From Pseudomonas aestuarii (GTDB lineage Bacteria > Pseudomonadota > Gammaproteobacteria > Pseudomonadales > Pseudomonadaceae), in NCBI RefSeq assembly GCF_027988105.1, contig NZ_JAQJZJ010000002.1, forward strand, positions 1-64,000: 64,000 nt of DNA. Direction: 5' to 3'. How positions within the stretch are numbered: the first letter of the stretch is position 1; each line of letters opens with the position of its first letter. Shown here in pieces: positions 54,105 to 63,258 of the stretch. The position numbers were made by a program, and so were the translations under genes. Below the pieces are notes generated by a model. That model ran no database searches. It was not told the DNA's origin and was given only the letters and a program-made list of their open reading frames with translations.

Positions 54105-54925
54105 AGCCATCTCAACGGCGAGAGATGGCGCAACAGGCCGTTCATTCTGGCCGGGTCAGTATCAAGCAGGCGTGCCTGGCCTTCGGGGTCAGCATCACCT
54201 GCTATCACTACCGGCGACGGTTGTCCTCGGAAAATGCCGAGATTGCCGATCACCTGATCCGGCTTACGCACAACCAGCGTAACTGGGGATTCGGCCTGTG
54301 CTTCCTGTATCTGCGCAACGTGAAAGGCTACCGCTGGAATCACAAACGGGTGTACCGGATCTATCGGGAGTTGGAGCTGAACATGCGGATCAAACCGCGT
54401 AAACGCATCGTGCGGGAGAAACCCGAGCCGCTGGCGGTGCCGGAGGCGATCAATCATTGCTGGTCGATGGACTTCATGCACGATCAGTTGGCCGATGGCC
54501 GCAGCTTCCGTCTGTTCAACCTGATCGACGACTTCAACCGCGAAGCCCTGGCCATGGACATCGATCTGTCACTGCCCGCGGAGCGCGTCGTGCGTGCGCT
54601 GGATCAAGTGATCGAGTGGCGCGGCAAACCACAGACCATCCGTAGTGACAACGGCCCGGAGTACATCAGCAGTAAGCTGGTGCTGTGGGCGGAAAAGCAC
54701 GGCGTTCGCCTGGAGTACATCCAGCCAGGAAATCCACAGCAGAACGCCTACGTCGAGCGCTACAACCGCACGGTGCGTTACGACTGGCTGGGGCACTATT
54801 TGTTCGAGTCGATCACCGAGGTGCAGGAACATGCAACTCGCTGGATGTGGACATACAATCACGAACGGCCAAACATGGCCCTGGGAGGCATCACCCCCAA
54901 ACAGAAGTTGGCCCGCGCGGCCTGA
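54098..54925 (+). CDS. IS3-family transposase OrfB (DDE)
   Basis: Protein of 275 aa with the rve integrase core. The DDE triad is visible: Asp in [12 protein letters not shown], Asp in [12 protein letters not shown], Glu in [19 protein letters not shown]. The N-terminal HTH_21 region precedes it ([20 protein letters not shown]). Intact. Confidence 0.92.
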   Translation: MVKPSQRREMAQQAVHSGRVSIKQACLAFGVSITCYHYRRRLSSENAEIADHLIRLTHNQRNWGFGLCFLYLRNVKGYRWNHKRVYRIYRELELNMRIKPRKRIVREKPEPLAVPEAINHCWSMDFMHDQLADGRSFRLFNLIDDFNREALAMDIDLSLPAERVVRALDQVIEWRGKPQTIRSDNGPEYISSKLVLWAEKHGVRLEYIQPGNPQQNAYVERYNRTVRYDWLGHYLFESITEVQEHATRWMWTYNHERPNMALGGITPKQKLARAA

Positions 54926-55094
54926 CCTCTACTTTTGGCGAGTGCTAAAAATGGGGGGATTACCGAGGCACCCAACTCTATTTGAGAGGTGATTGGCTGA
55001 TATTGGGTCGGTTCCGGTTATTCACGTCACGACCGGCAGCTTCCGACCCTGTATAGGTGGTCCGACTACTGGCCGGCGGTGCTGGGCTTCAGTC

Positions 55095-55289
55095 TCAATG
55101 ACAGTGAACACTCCCGGCCTTGTTATCCATATGACAACACTGCCCTGGCCGTGAGCTTTTGCGGCATCCGCCTCCGTGCTCGACAATCTCCGTTCCGTCT
55201 TGTGACATACCATGGCTAGAGGAGCTGACCGCCAGCGAAGGGAAGTTGATAGCAAACAGCAGAGTAAAACCAATAGCCAAACGTTTCAT
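55095..55289 (-). CDS. Small secreted Cys/His-rich protein
   Basis: Protein of 64 aa: signal peptide MKRLAIGFTLLFAINFPSLA, then a short mature part with three Cys and four His (GGGCRKSSRPGQCCHM and a VHCH end). The ATG at 55289 has GAGGT 6 nt upstream. The mature domain could bind a metal in the periplasm. It is divergent from the ion channel gene. No family recognised. From 54965 to 55094 nothing else is seen. Confidence 0.5.
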   Translation of the reverse strand: MKRLAIGFTLLFAINFPSLAVSSSSHGMSQDGTEIVEHGGGCRKSSRPGQCCHMDNKAGSVHCH

Positions 55290-55445
55290 GGGTGACCTCG
55301 TAATGCCATCATTGCTGATAAGCCAAGAGAGCACGGAATCGCACCATGATCCATCGAAAGAATCACTTCGAGTGGCCGGGGCATTTGAGAAAAATTCCGT
55401 CAGAAGCCTTTGCCATGCATATAGCTAACATAGGGAAGCATCACG

Positions 55446-56201
55446 ATGAATATCAGGGAACGTCTTTTTCTTGAGGTCGATGCAACTGCCAGAAGCAATG
55501 GCATATCACGTTTCAACCGCTTCATCTGCCTACTGATTATCGGCGCGGTGCTGCTGGCGGTATTGGAAACCGAGCAGCCTGTAGCCGAAACCTACCATCA
55601 GATGTTTCGTGCAGCAGAGTGGTTGCTGTTTGGGATTTTTCTGATCGAGTATTGTTTGAGGGTCTACATCGCTCCGATGAATCCCCTGTTCTCGGGAAAA
55701 TATGGTCGGCTCAAATACATTTTCAGCGTCTGGTCGATCATTGATCTCATTGCTCTACTACCTTTGCTGCTGACTGTATTCGACGGCACCGCCTTCTACT
55801 TGCGCCTGGCCAGACTGCTGCGAATTCTCAGAGTGTCGAAGCTTGGGCGCTTCACAAAAGCCTGGACGCTTCTGTGGCAAGCCATCGCCAAGCGCCGTTA
55901 CGAGTTGATGCTGAGTGGCATGGCCGCTTTGATGCTGCTTCTGGTCTCCAGCACCTTCCTCTACGTGCTTGAAGCTGCTGAGCAACCGGAAGCATTTGGC
56001 AGCATCCCGAGAGCCTTGTGGTGGAGTGTCGCCACGCTGACAACGGTTGGCTACGGAGACGTCACTCCGATAAGCGCTGTCGGCCGCTTTTTCGCCGGTA
56101 TCACTGCGGTTGCTGGTATTGGGTTGGTCGCCATGCCAACCGGCATATTAGCGGCGGCTTTCAGTGACGCGTTTCAGAACCAGGAAAGCAAGGAGGCTTG
56201 A
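55446..56201 (+). CDS. Kv-like six-helix ion channel
   Basis: Protein of 251 aa with six membrane segments. S4 is positively charged with Arg at regular spacing (FYLRLARLLRILRVSKLGRF), and the pore loop has the potassium selectivity filter TLTTVGYGDVTPIS. This is the KvAP-like voltage-gated channel type, in the inner membrane. Similar genes occur among stress-tolerance cargo on mobile islands; the link to neighbours here is unclear. Confidence 0.9.
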   Translation: MNIRERLFLEVDATARSNGISRFNRFICLLIIGAVLLAVLETEQPVAETYHQMFRAAEWLLFGIFLIEYCLRVYIAPMNPLFSGKYGRLKYIFSVWSIIDLIALLPLLLTVFDGTAFYLRLARLLRILRVSKLGRFTKAWTLLWQAIAKRRYELMLSGMAALMLLLVSSTFLYVLEAAEQPEAFGSIPRALWWSVATLTTVGYGDVTPISAVGRFFAGITAVAGIGLVAMPTGILAAAFSDAFQNQESKEA

Positions 56202-56345
56202 GATGACATTTTTATTTCAGCACCGGATCAAGATCACGGCCGGACTGCGTTTGAATATCGGACAAAAAAGGGGGGCTTTATTTATAGAGCAGACCGGCGG
56301 CCTCGGGCCGTTTTCTACCCGTCCAAACAGACAGCAATGGATCCA

Positions 56346-56500
56346 GGCTGTGTGAAAACGCTTTAGAGCAAGTTTGACATTCAGAACCGCAATCAGAATC
56401 GTGTTCCTACGCAAAGTTCAGGTCTACTGACCATCCAAACTCTGGCAGATTTTACGTAGCAACGCAGACTTCAATACGATGTCTGCGTTTTTACACAGCC
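56346..56500. mobile_element. MITE-like element, 155 bp
   Basis: Ends GGCTGTGTGAAAACGC (56346-56361) and, inverted, GCGTTTTTACACAGCC (56485-56500) differ by one base. Near its right end CGCAGAC / GTCTGCG with 11-nt loop followed by TTTTT forms a terminator-like hairpin (56464-56492). Same termini as the element at 47019-47153, different interior. Confidence 0.55.
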
Positions 56501-56769
56501 ACGGGCGGATCCTGCCGTTCGTCCCTTGCGGCTAAATGCCAGATGGGTATTTCCGGCAGTGCTCCACCACTAAATTGTTTACAGGATGGGCATACTCGCT
56601 ACGCCCTGCCCTGCAGTTATCCTCTGTTCCATTCCATGGTCGGAACTGTTGCGTACTCTCACATAATTACCGCCCATACGGTCTTTGACCCCTTCTCCAC
56701 CTTTGCCGAATCTCTCGCTCGCGGCACATCTGCGTGCCGTGCATTTTGCCAAAGAGGTTGGGTTCACGG
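56501..56769. other. Gene-free leader of the transfer operon
   Basis: No gene is called upstream of traG. The region should hold the promoter of the traG-trb operon; I see no convincing sigma-70 hexamers. A long plus-strand frame (56543-57139) overlaps traG in another frame and is not coding. Confidence 0.4.
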
Positions 56770-58761
56770 ATGCAAGCGACAACAGTGCTGTACGGCCATG
56801 TGCTGGCGGTTTTGGCCATCACCCTGTCAGGTGTATGGAGCGCTACCCAATGGACGGCGGCGGCGCTTGATTACCAAGTTCGCCTGGGTGCCCCGTGGTT
56901 CGAACTGCTCGGCACCCCCATCTACCACCCCTGGCGGCTGTTCGAGTGGTGGTTCTTCTTCGATGCCTACGCACCTGACATCTTCAACTTCGGCGGGACC
57001 ATCGCTGCGGGAAGCAGCCTCGTGGCTGTGCTGGTGGCAATCGGCATGGCCATCTGGCGCGCCCGCCAGGCGCGACGAGTTACCACCTACGGTTCGGCGC
57101 GCTGGGCCGATACGAATGAGGTACGCAAGGCCGGGCTGACTGGAGCTGCAGGCGTTTTCCTCGGTCTCTTTGAGGAGCAGTACCTGCGCCATGAAGGCCC
57201 CGAACATGTTCTGGCATTCGCCCCAACACGCTCGGGCAAGGGCGTTGGTCTGGTGGTGCCCACCCTGCTCTCCTGGCCGGCCTCTGCGGTTATCCACGAC
57301 ATCAAGGGCGAAAACTGGAGCCTGACCGCAGGCTGGCGCTCGCGCTTCTCGCACTGCCTTCTGTTCAACCCCACTGACCCGGCTTCGGCAGCCTACAACC
57401 CCCTGCTGGAAGTACGTCGCGGCACCCATGAGGTGCGCGACGTGCAGAACATCGCCGACATCCTGGTCGACCCGGAAGGCGCCCTGGAAAAACGTAACCA
57501 CTGGGAGAAGACCAGCCATGCACTGCTGGTCGGTGCCATTCTGCACGTCCTCTACGCCAGCGACGACAAGACCCTGCGCGGCGTCGCCAACTTCCTCTCA
57601 GACCCAGCCTGCACCTTCGAGCTGACCTTGCACCGGATGATGACCACGCCTCATCTCGGTGAGACGCCTCACCCGGTTGTGGCATCCGCTGCCCGCGAGG
57701 TACTCAACAAGAGCGAGAACGAACGCTCAGGTGTGCTTTCCACAGCCATGTCCTTCCTTGGCCTGTACCGCGACCCCACGGTGGCCGAGGTAACCTCACG
57801 CTGCGACTGGCGTATCGCCGACCTGATCTCGGCCAAACACCCTGTCTCGCTGTACCTGGTGGTGCCGCCCTCCGACATCAGCCGCACCAAGCCACTCATC
57901 CGCCTGATCCTCAATCAGGTCGGGCGTCGCCTGACCGAATCCTTGGACGGTGCCGACGGCATCGAACGTAGGCACAAGTTGCTGCTGATGCTCGACGAGT
58001 TCCCCGCGCTGGGTCGGCTGGATTTCTTCGAATCGGCCCTGGCCTTTATGGCTGGCTACGGGCTGCGCGCCTTCCTCATATCTCAGTCACTCAATCAGAT
58101 CGACAAGGCCTACGGCCAGAACCACTCGATCCTCGACAACTGTCACGTGCGGGTGACCTTCGCCACCAACGATGAGCGCACCGCCAAGCGCATCTCCGAG
58201 ACGCTCGGTACCGCGACCGAATTGCGTGCGCAGCGCAACTACGCCGGCCACCGGCTGGCTCCCTGGCTAGGGCACCTGATGGTGTCGCGCCAGGAGACCG
58301 CACGTCCTCTGCTGACGCCGGGCGAGGTGATGCAACTGCCGAACGACGAGTCGGTGGTGATGCTCTCCGGCCATGCGCCGATCAGGGCGAAGAAGCTGCG
58401 CTACTTCGCCGACGCTAATTTCCAGCGCCGGGTGCTGCCGCCCCCGCAGCTGCAGCCTGGCGGATACGCCGATGCCCCAGCGGCCCGAGCAGATGACTGG
58501 AGTGCCCTGGCAGCACCGGCAGCCGTTGCCGTCCCACTTGCAGGAACCCATAACGGCGGATCCCTCGACGACGGCGGCCCACGTCGCCAGCCCGAACTGA
58601 CGGAGATCGCCGACCTGCCGGATCCCGAAGACCCGGCCAGCGACCTGTTTCTCCTCGACGAGGACGACGCCCCCGCGCCCTTCCCCTCCCAGTTCGATCC
58701 GCGACTGCTGCGCGCGGACCGACTGGTCGCCCTAGACCCTGACGACGGAATAGCCCTATGA
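56770..58761 (+). CDS. traG: VirD4/TraG coupling protein
   Basis: Protein of 663 aa linking the relaxosome to the type IV secretion channel. It has N-terminal membrane segments (VLAVLAITLSGVWSATQWTA; IAAGSSLVAVLVAIGMAIW), Walker A APTRSGKGVGLVVPTLL, Walker B LLLMLDEFPALGRLDFFESA and the QSLNQIDKAYG motif. An acidic, Pro-rich tail covers the last 100 residues. The ATG at 56770 (MQATTVLYGH) is preferred over one at 56734. It starts the transfer operon and overlaps the next gene by ATGA. Confidence 0.93.
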   Translation: MQATTVLYGHVLAVLAITLSGVWSATQWTAAALDYQVRLGAPWFELLGTPIYHPWRLFEWWFFFDAYAPDIFNFGGTIAAGSSLVAVLVAIGMAIWRARQARRVTTYGSARWADTNEVRKAGLTGAAGVFLGLFEEQYLRHEGPEHVLAFAPTRSGKGVGLVVPTLLSWPASAVIHDIKGENWSLTAGWRSRFSHCLLFNPTDPASAAYNPLLEVRRGTHEVRDVQNIADILVDPEGALEKRNHWEKTSHALLVGAILHVLYASDDKTLRGVANFLSDPACTFELTLHRMMTTPHLGETPHPVVASAAREVLNKSENERSGVLSTAMSFLGLYRDPTVAEVTSRCDWRIADLISAKHPVSLYLVVPPSDISRTKPLIRLILNQVGRRLTESLDGADGIERRHKLLLMLDEFPALGRLDFFESALAFMAGYGLRAFLISQSLNQIDKAYGQNHSILDNCHVRVTFATNDERTAKRISETLGTATELRAQRNYAGHRLAPWLGHLMVSRQETARPLLTPGEVMQLPNDESVVMLSGHAPIRAKKLRYFADANFQRRVLPPPQLQPGGYADAPAARADDWSALAAPAAVAVPLAGTHNGGSLDDGGPRRQPELTEIADLPDPEDPASDLFLLDEDDAPAPFPSQFDPRLLRADRLVALDPDDGIAL

Positions 58762-59210
58762 GCCGAGCCCGACTGAACCTGTTCATCCAACCGGAGCACG
58801 CCAAGCGCCTGAACGAGCTGGCAATCAAGAAAGGTGTGTCGAAGTCCTCGATCATTGCCGCAGCGCTCGCCTCCTGGCTATCGCCGGACTCCGGTGACCA
58901 GCGTGAGGCGGCCATTGCCAAGCGCCTGGATCGGTTGTCTCGCCAGTTCGAACGACTGGAGCGCGATCAGAACATTCTGATCGAGACCATGGCGCTCTAT
59001 GTGCGCTACTACCTTACGGTCAGCACGCCGGTGCCCGAGGCACACCAGGACGCCGCACGATCTCAAGGCAAGCTGCGCTTCGCCCAGTTCGTCGAGCAAT
59101 TGGGCCGCCACCTGCAGCGCGGCCGAAGCCTGGTCAGGGACGTACAGGAAGAGATCCAGCCTGACGCCCAATGGCTGGATAGATCCGAAGCCTCGGGAGA
59201 GCAGCCATGA
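58758..59210 (+). CDS. CopG/RHH protein between traG and trbB
   Basis: Protein of 150 aa. The N-terminal 45 residues (RARLNLFIQPEHAKRLNELA, KKGVSKSSIIAAALASWL) form a ribbon-helix-helix DNA-binding domain; a helical region with coiled-coil pattern follows (RLDRLSRQFERLERDQNILI). A CopG-type gene in this position is standard in Tn4371-like ICEs, perhaps as a regulator of the trb operon. Overlaps traG and trbB by ATGA. Confidence 0.85.
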   Translation: MSRARLNLFIQPEHAKRLNELAIKKGVSKSSIIAAALASWLSPDSGDQREAAIAKRLDRLSRQFERLERDQNILIETMALYVRYYLTVSTPVPEAHQDAARSQGKLRFAQFVEQLGRHLQRGRSLVRDVQEEIQPDAQWLDRSEASGEQP

Positions 59211-60211
59211 CCGGCGCCTCGAACGCAACGCTGGCGGCGGCTACCGCCCTGGATCGCCGCACCCGCATGCTGCGCACGGCGATGGGCCCGCTGATCGCCG
59301 CTGCGCTGGAAGACCCCGACGTGGTGGAAGTCATGCTCAACCCCGATGGAAAGCTCTGGCTCGACCGCCTCTCCAGCGGCCGGGCAATGCTGGGCACGCT
59401 TTCAGCCGACGACGGCGAGCGCATCATCCGCCTGGTCGCCGCACACATAGGTGCGGAGGTGCACCGTGGCAAGCCGCTGCTAAGCGCCGAACTGCCGGAA
59501 ACCGGCGAGCGCTTCGAAGGATTACTCCCACCCATCGTATCTGGACCGACCTTCGCACTGCGTAAACGCGCCATGAGCGTGATACGGCTGACCCAATACG
59601 TGGCGGACGGAGTTCTCACGCCAGCGCAAGCCGACTACCTGCGTGGCGCAGTACTCAGCCGGCAAAACATCCTTGTGGCCGGCGGGACCAGCACCGGCAA
59701 GACCACCCTGGCCAATGCCCTGCTCGCTGAAGTGTCCAGTACGGGTGACCGCGTTCTGGTACTGGAGGACACAGTCGAGTTGCAGTGCTGCGCCCACGAC
59801 CATGTTGCATTGCGAACCCGTTGCGGCGTGGTGTCCATGGCCGACCTGGTGCGCACCACCCTGCGCCTGCGTCCCGACCGAGTGGTCGTCGGCGAGGTGC
59901 GCGGCGGCGAAGCGCTGGACCTGGTCAAGGTCTGGGGCACCGGCCACCCAGGTGGTATTGCCACCGTCCACGCCGGCTCCGCCCATGGAGCCCTGTTGCG
60001 CCTGGAGCAACTGATTCTCGAGGTCGCCATGACCGCCCCCCGCGCGTTGATCGCAGAAGCAGTCAACCTGGTGGTTTTTCTCGCCGGGCGCGGCCGCGCC
60101 CGCCATGTCCAGCAAATCGCCCGCGTCGTCGGACACGACGAACTCGGCTACCGGCTCGAGACCACCGATCCCGCTCAAGCCCTGCCCACCGCCTTCGGAG
60201 AACAGCAATGA
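59207..60211 (+). CDS. trbB: TrbB type IV secretion ATPase (VirB11-like)
   Basis: Protein of 334 aa, a hexameric traffic ATPase. The N-terminal part has DPDVVEVMLNPDGKLWLDRL; Walker A is VAGGTSTGKTTLANALL (about residue 160), the Asp box is VLEDTVELQC, Walker B is DRVVVGEVRGGEALDLVKVW and the His box GTGHPGGIATVHAG. Overlaps both neighbours by 4 nt. Confidence 0.95.
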   Translation: MTGASNATLAAATALDRRTRMLRTAMGPLIAAALEDPDVVEVMLNPDGKLWLDRLSSGRAMLGTLSADDGERIIRLVAAHIGAEVHRGKPLLSAELPETGERFEGLLPPIVSGPTFALRKRAMSVIRLTQYVADGVLTPAQADYLRGAVLSRQNILVAGGTSTGKTTLANALLAEVSSTGDRVLVLEDTVELQCCAHDHVALRTRCGVVSMADLVRTTLRLRPDRVVVGEVRGGEALDLVKVWGTGHPGGIATVHAGSAHGALLRLEQLILEVAMTAPRALIAEAVNLVVFLAGRGRARHVQQIARVVGHDELGYRLETTDPAQALPTAFGEQQ

Positions 60212-60549
60212 CCGCAGCCTTTGTCCGGCCCATCCACCGACGCCTGTCTGCTCGTACGCTGACAGTGGGCGCGCTTCTACTGGGCGTTGCCTTTCAGGCT
60301 TTCGCAGCCGGCTCCGGGATGCCCTGGGAGGGACCGCTGCAATCGATTCTCGACTCGGTGCAAGGCCCGGTGGCGCGGATCATGGCGGTGATCATCATTA
60401 TTGTCACCGGCCTGACCCTGGCCTTCGGCGATACCAGTGGCGGCTTCCGCAAGCTGATCCAGATCGTCTTCGGCCTGTCCATTGCCTTCGCCGCCTCCTC
60501 CTTCTTCCTGAGCTTCTTCAGCTTTGCCGGCGGGGCGGTAATCGCATGA
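60208..60549 (+). CDS. trbC: TrbC pilin precursor
   Basis: Protein of 113 aa: an N-terminal signal segment (LTVGALLLGVAFQAFAAGS) and two further hydrophobic helices (RIMAVIIIIVTGLTLAFG; IVFGLSIAFAASSFFLSFF), as in VirB2/TrbC pilins. The TraF-like peptidase at 34717 would cyclise it. The ATG overlaps the trbB stop. Confidence 0.9.
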   Translation: MTAAFVRPIHRRLSARTLTVGALLLGVAFQAFAAGSGMPWEGPLQSILDSVQGPVARIMAVIIIIVTGLTLAFGDTSGGFRKLIQIVFGLSIAFAASSFFLSFFSFAGGAVIA

Positions 60550-60818
60550 ATATCGATAGCGATTTCATCGCGGGCTTCGAGGTGCCACTGCACCGCTCTC
60601 TGGCCGAGCCGATCCTACTTGGTGGTGCGCCGCGCAACGTGGCCATCCTCAACGGCACCTTGGCCGCCGTAGTCGGGCTAGGCCTGCAACTGTGGATACC
60701 GGGCTTGGTGCTCTGGCTGGTCGGCCACTCGCTGGCCGTCTGGGGTGCCCGGCTGGATCCGCAGTTCCTGCAGGTCTTCGCTCGGCACATCAAACATCGC
60801 CCCTTGCTTGACGTATGA
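60546..60818 (+). CDS. trbD: TrbD inner-membrane protein (VirB3-like)
   Basis: Protein of 90 aa with the VirB3 pattern: EVPLHRSLAEPILLGGAPRN in the cytoplasmic head, then a long hydrophobic hairpin (LAAVVGLGLQLWIPGLVLWL). It works with the TrbE ATPase in pilus assembly. ATGA overlap with trbC. Confidence 0.92.
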   Translation: MNIDSDFIAGFEVPLHRSLAEPILLGGAPRNVAILNGTLAAVVGLGLQLWIPGLVLWLVGHSLAVWGARLDPQFLQVFARHIKHRPLLDV

Positions 60819-60828
60819 GGGGGACGCC

Positions 60829-63258
60829 ATGCTGAACCTAGCCGAATACCGCCACCGCCCTGCGCAACTCGCCGACTGGCTGCCCTGGGCCGGACTGGTC
60901 GCCCCTGGGGTCGTACTCAACAAAGACGGCTCGTTCCAGCGCACCCTGCGCTTTCGCGGGCCAGACCTGGACAGCGCCACTCCGGGCGAGTTGGCAGCCA
61001 CTTCTGCGCGCTTGAATAACGCCCTACGTCGCCTTGGTTCGGGCTGGGCCCTGTTCATCGAGGCTGAACGCCTGACCGCTGCCGGTTACCCGGCAAGCGA
61101 GTTTCCCGAGCCGCTGTCCTGGCTGGTTGACGAAGAGCGCCGCGCCACCTTCGAGGCGCAAGGCAGCCACTTCGAGAGCGCCTATCACCTAACGCTGCTC
61201 TACTTGCCACACGAGGAATCACGCTCGCGTGCTGCGGGGTTGCTTTACGAGCACAAGACGCAGCGCGGCGTCGACTGGCGCGAGAGACTGGCCGCCTTCA
61301 TGGCAGAGACGGCTCGCTTGCACGACCTGCTCGAGGGGGTGATGCCAGAAGTCGGCTGGCTCGACGATTGCCAGACGCTGACGTACCTGCACGCCACGGT
61401 GTCGACTCACAGGCAGTGCGTTGCTGTTCCTGAAGTACCCTTCCACCTGGACGCCCTACTTGCCGACTGCCCGCTGAGCACAGGCCTGGCACCCAGACTG
61501 GGCGAGCAGCACCTGCGCGTGGTCTCGGTGCGTGGTTTCCCAACCTCGACCTGGCCCGGCCTGCTGGATGACCTGAACCGACTGGGTATCGCCTATCGCT
61601 GGTCAACCCGCTTCATCTGCATGGACAAGGACGAGGCGGAAAAGGAACTGGTACGCCTACGCCGGCAGTGGTTCGCCAAGCGCAAGGGTGTCCTGGCCCT
61701 GCTGCGCGAGACCCTGTTTCAGCAGGAAAGCCCGCTGGTCGACAGCGACGCCTCGAACAAGGCCAGCGACGCCGATGCGGCCCTGCAGGAACTCGGAGCC
61801 GATCAGATCGCCTTCGGGTACATAACCGTGACCGTTACGGTGAGCGACACCGACGCTCTGGTAGCCGACGAGAAGCTTCGTCTCATCGAGCGGGTGATTC
61901 AGGGCCGAGGCTTCGTCACCATCGCTGAAAGTCTCAATGCGGTGGAAGCCTGGCTGTCGTCCATTCCGGGCAACGCCTACGCCAACGTGCGCCAGCCGAT
62001 CATCTCCTCACTCAACCTGGCGCACCTGATGCCGTTGTCGGCGGTGTGGGCCGGCCCTGCGCGCAACGCCCACCTCGACGGCCCGCCGCTGGTGGTGACC
62101 CGTACCGATGGGGCTACGCCTTTCCGCCTGGTCACCCACGTCGGCGACGTCGGCCACACTCTGGTGGTGGGGCCGACCGGCATGGGCAAGTCGGTATTGC
62201 TGGCAACCCTGGCCATGCAGTTCCGCCGCTACCCCGGCTCACGCCTGTTTCTCTTCGACATGGGTCGTTCGCTGCGCGCGACGGTGCTGGGCCTGGGTGG
62301 CGAGCACTACGACCTGGGCGGTGATGGCGACCTGGCCTTCCAGCCCTTGGCGCGCATCGATCAGGACAGCTATCGCCCCTGGGCCGCCGAGTGGCTTGAA
62401 GGCCGCGTGCTGCATGAGGGCGTTGCCGTCGGCCCGGACCAAAAAGCAGCCATCTGGACGGCCCTCACTAGCCTGGCCGGTGCGCCTGAGGCGCAGCGCA
62501 CGCTGACAGGGCTGTGCATGCTGCTGCAGGACAACGCCTTGCGTCAGGCCCTGCAACCTTATGTGCTGGGCGGTGCTCACGGCAGGCTGCTGGACGCAGA
62601 CACGGATCGTCTGGGTGCAGCCGACGTGCAGTGCTTCGAGATGGAAGAATTGATGCACAGCAAGGCGGCAGTAGCGGCCGTACTCAGCTACCTGTTCGCC
62701 CGCTTCGAGGCGCGCTTCGACGGGGCTCCTGCCCTGCTGATCCTCGACGAAGCCTGGCTGTTTCTCGACGACCCGCTTTTTGCGGCGCGCATACGTCAGT
62801 GGCTCAAGACCCTGCGCAAGAAGAATGTCTCGGTGATCTTTGCCACCCAATCGCTCGCCGATATCCAGAACTCCAGTATCGCCGCCGCGATTATCGAGAG
62901 TTGCGCGAGTCGCATCTTCCTGCCCAACCCTCAGGCCAGTGAGCCGCAAATACGCGGCATCTACCACGGCTTCGGGCTCAACAACCGGCAGATCGAGATC
63001 ATCGCCCAAGCCACACCCAAGCGTGATTACTACTACCAATCGCGCCTGGGCAACCGGCTATTCGACCTCGACCTGGGGCCGGTGGCGCTGGCATTCACAG
63101 GAGCTGCAAGCCCAGCCGAGCAGCGCGAAATCAGCCAGATCCTGCAGGGCTCTGATGCCGCGGGCTTCGCGCCCGCCTGGCTACGCCACCGTGGGCTTGG
63201 CTGGGCCGCCGACCTGCTCACCTCCCATACCTCGCAACTCAAGGAGCAACTGCCATGA
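60829..63258 (+). CDS. trbE: TrbE conjugal transfer ATPase (VirB4-like)
   Basis: Protein of 809 aa. The N-terminal CagE/TrbE domain starts LAEYRHRPAQLADWLPWAGL; Walker A is VVGPTGMGKSVLLATLA (about residue 450), Walker B is ALLILDEAWLFLDDPLFAAR, and FATQSLADIQNSSIA follows. It energises pilus assembly and substrate transfer. The ATG at 60829 has GAGGGGG 6 nt upstream, so I chose it over an open extension to 60745. Confidence 0.95.
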   Translation: MLNLAEYRHRPAQLADWLPWAGLVAPGVVLNKDGSFQRTLRFRGPDLDSATPGELAATSARLNNALRRLGSGWALFIEAERLTAAGYPASEFPEPLSWLVDEERRATFEAQGSHFESAYHLTLLYLPHEESRSRAAGLLYEHKTQRGVDWRERLAAFMAETARLHDLLEGVMPEVGWLDDCQTLTYLHATVSTHRQCVAVPEVPFHLDALLADCPLSTGLAPRLGEQHLRVVSVRGFPTSTWPGLLDDLNRLGIAYRWSTRFICMDKDEAEKELVRLRRQWFAKRKGVLALLRETLFQQESPLVDSDASNKASDADAALQELGADQIAFGYITVTVTVSDTDALVADEKLRLIERVIQGRGFVTIAESLNAVEAWLSSIPGNAYANVRQPIISSLNLAHLMPLSAVWAGPARNAHLDGPPLVVTRTDGATPFRLVTHVGDVGHTLVVGPTGMGKSVLLATLAMQFRRYPGSRLFLFDMGRSLRATVLGLGGEHYDLGGDGDLAFQPLARIDQDSYRPWAAEWLEGRVLHEGVAVGPDQKAAIWTALTSLAGAPEAQRTLTGLCMLLQDNALRQALQPYVLGGAHGRLLDADTDRLGAADVQCFEMEELMHSKAAVAAVLSYLFARFEARFDGAPALLILDEAWLFLDDPLFAARIRQWLKTLRKKNVSVIFATQSLADIQNSSIAAAIIESCASRIFLPNPQASEPQIRGIYHGFGLNNRQIEIIAQATPKRDYYYQSRLGNRLFDLDLGPVALAFTGAASPAEQREISQILQGSDAAGFAPAWLRHRGLGWAADLLTSHTSQLKEQLP

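Larger units (their letters stand above)
53768..54964 (+). mobile_element. Complete IS3-family element with target duplication
   Basis: 1197 bp. Terminal repeats start GGTAATCCCCCC on the left and, inverted, on the right (GGGGGGATTACC), with further matching inward (AGTAGA at similar depth). The four bases GAGG adjoin both ends (53764-53767 and 54965-54968), a target-site duplication, so the insertion is intact and fairly recent. It encodes OrfA and OrfB. A diverged copy of its right end is at 2184-2380. Confidence 0.9.

Noticed and set aside
56543-57139. 198-codon frame overlapping traG
   Set aside because: It lies in another frame of traG over most of its length, has no ribosome site and reads as biased G+C-rich shadow.
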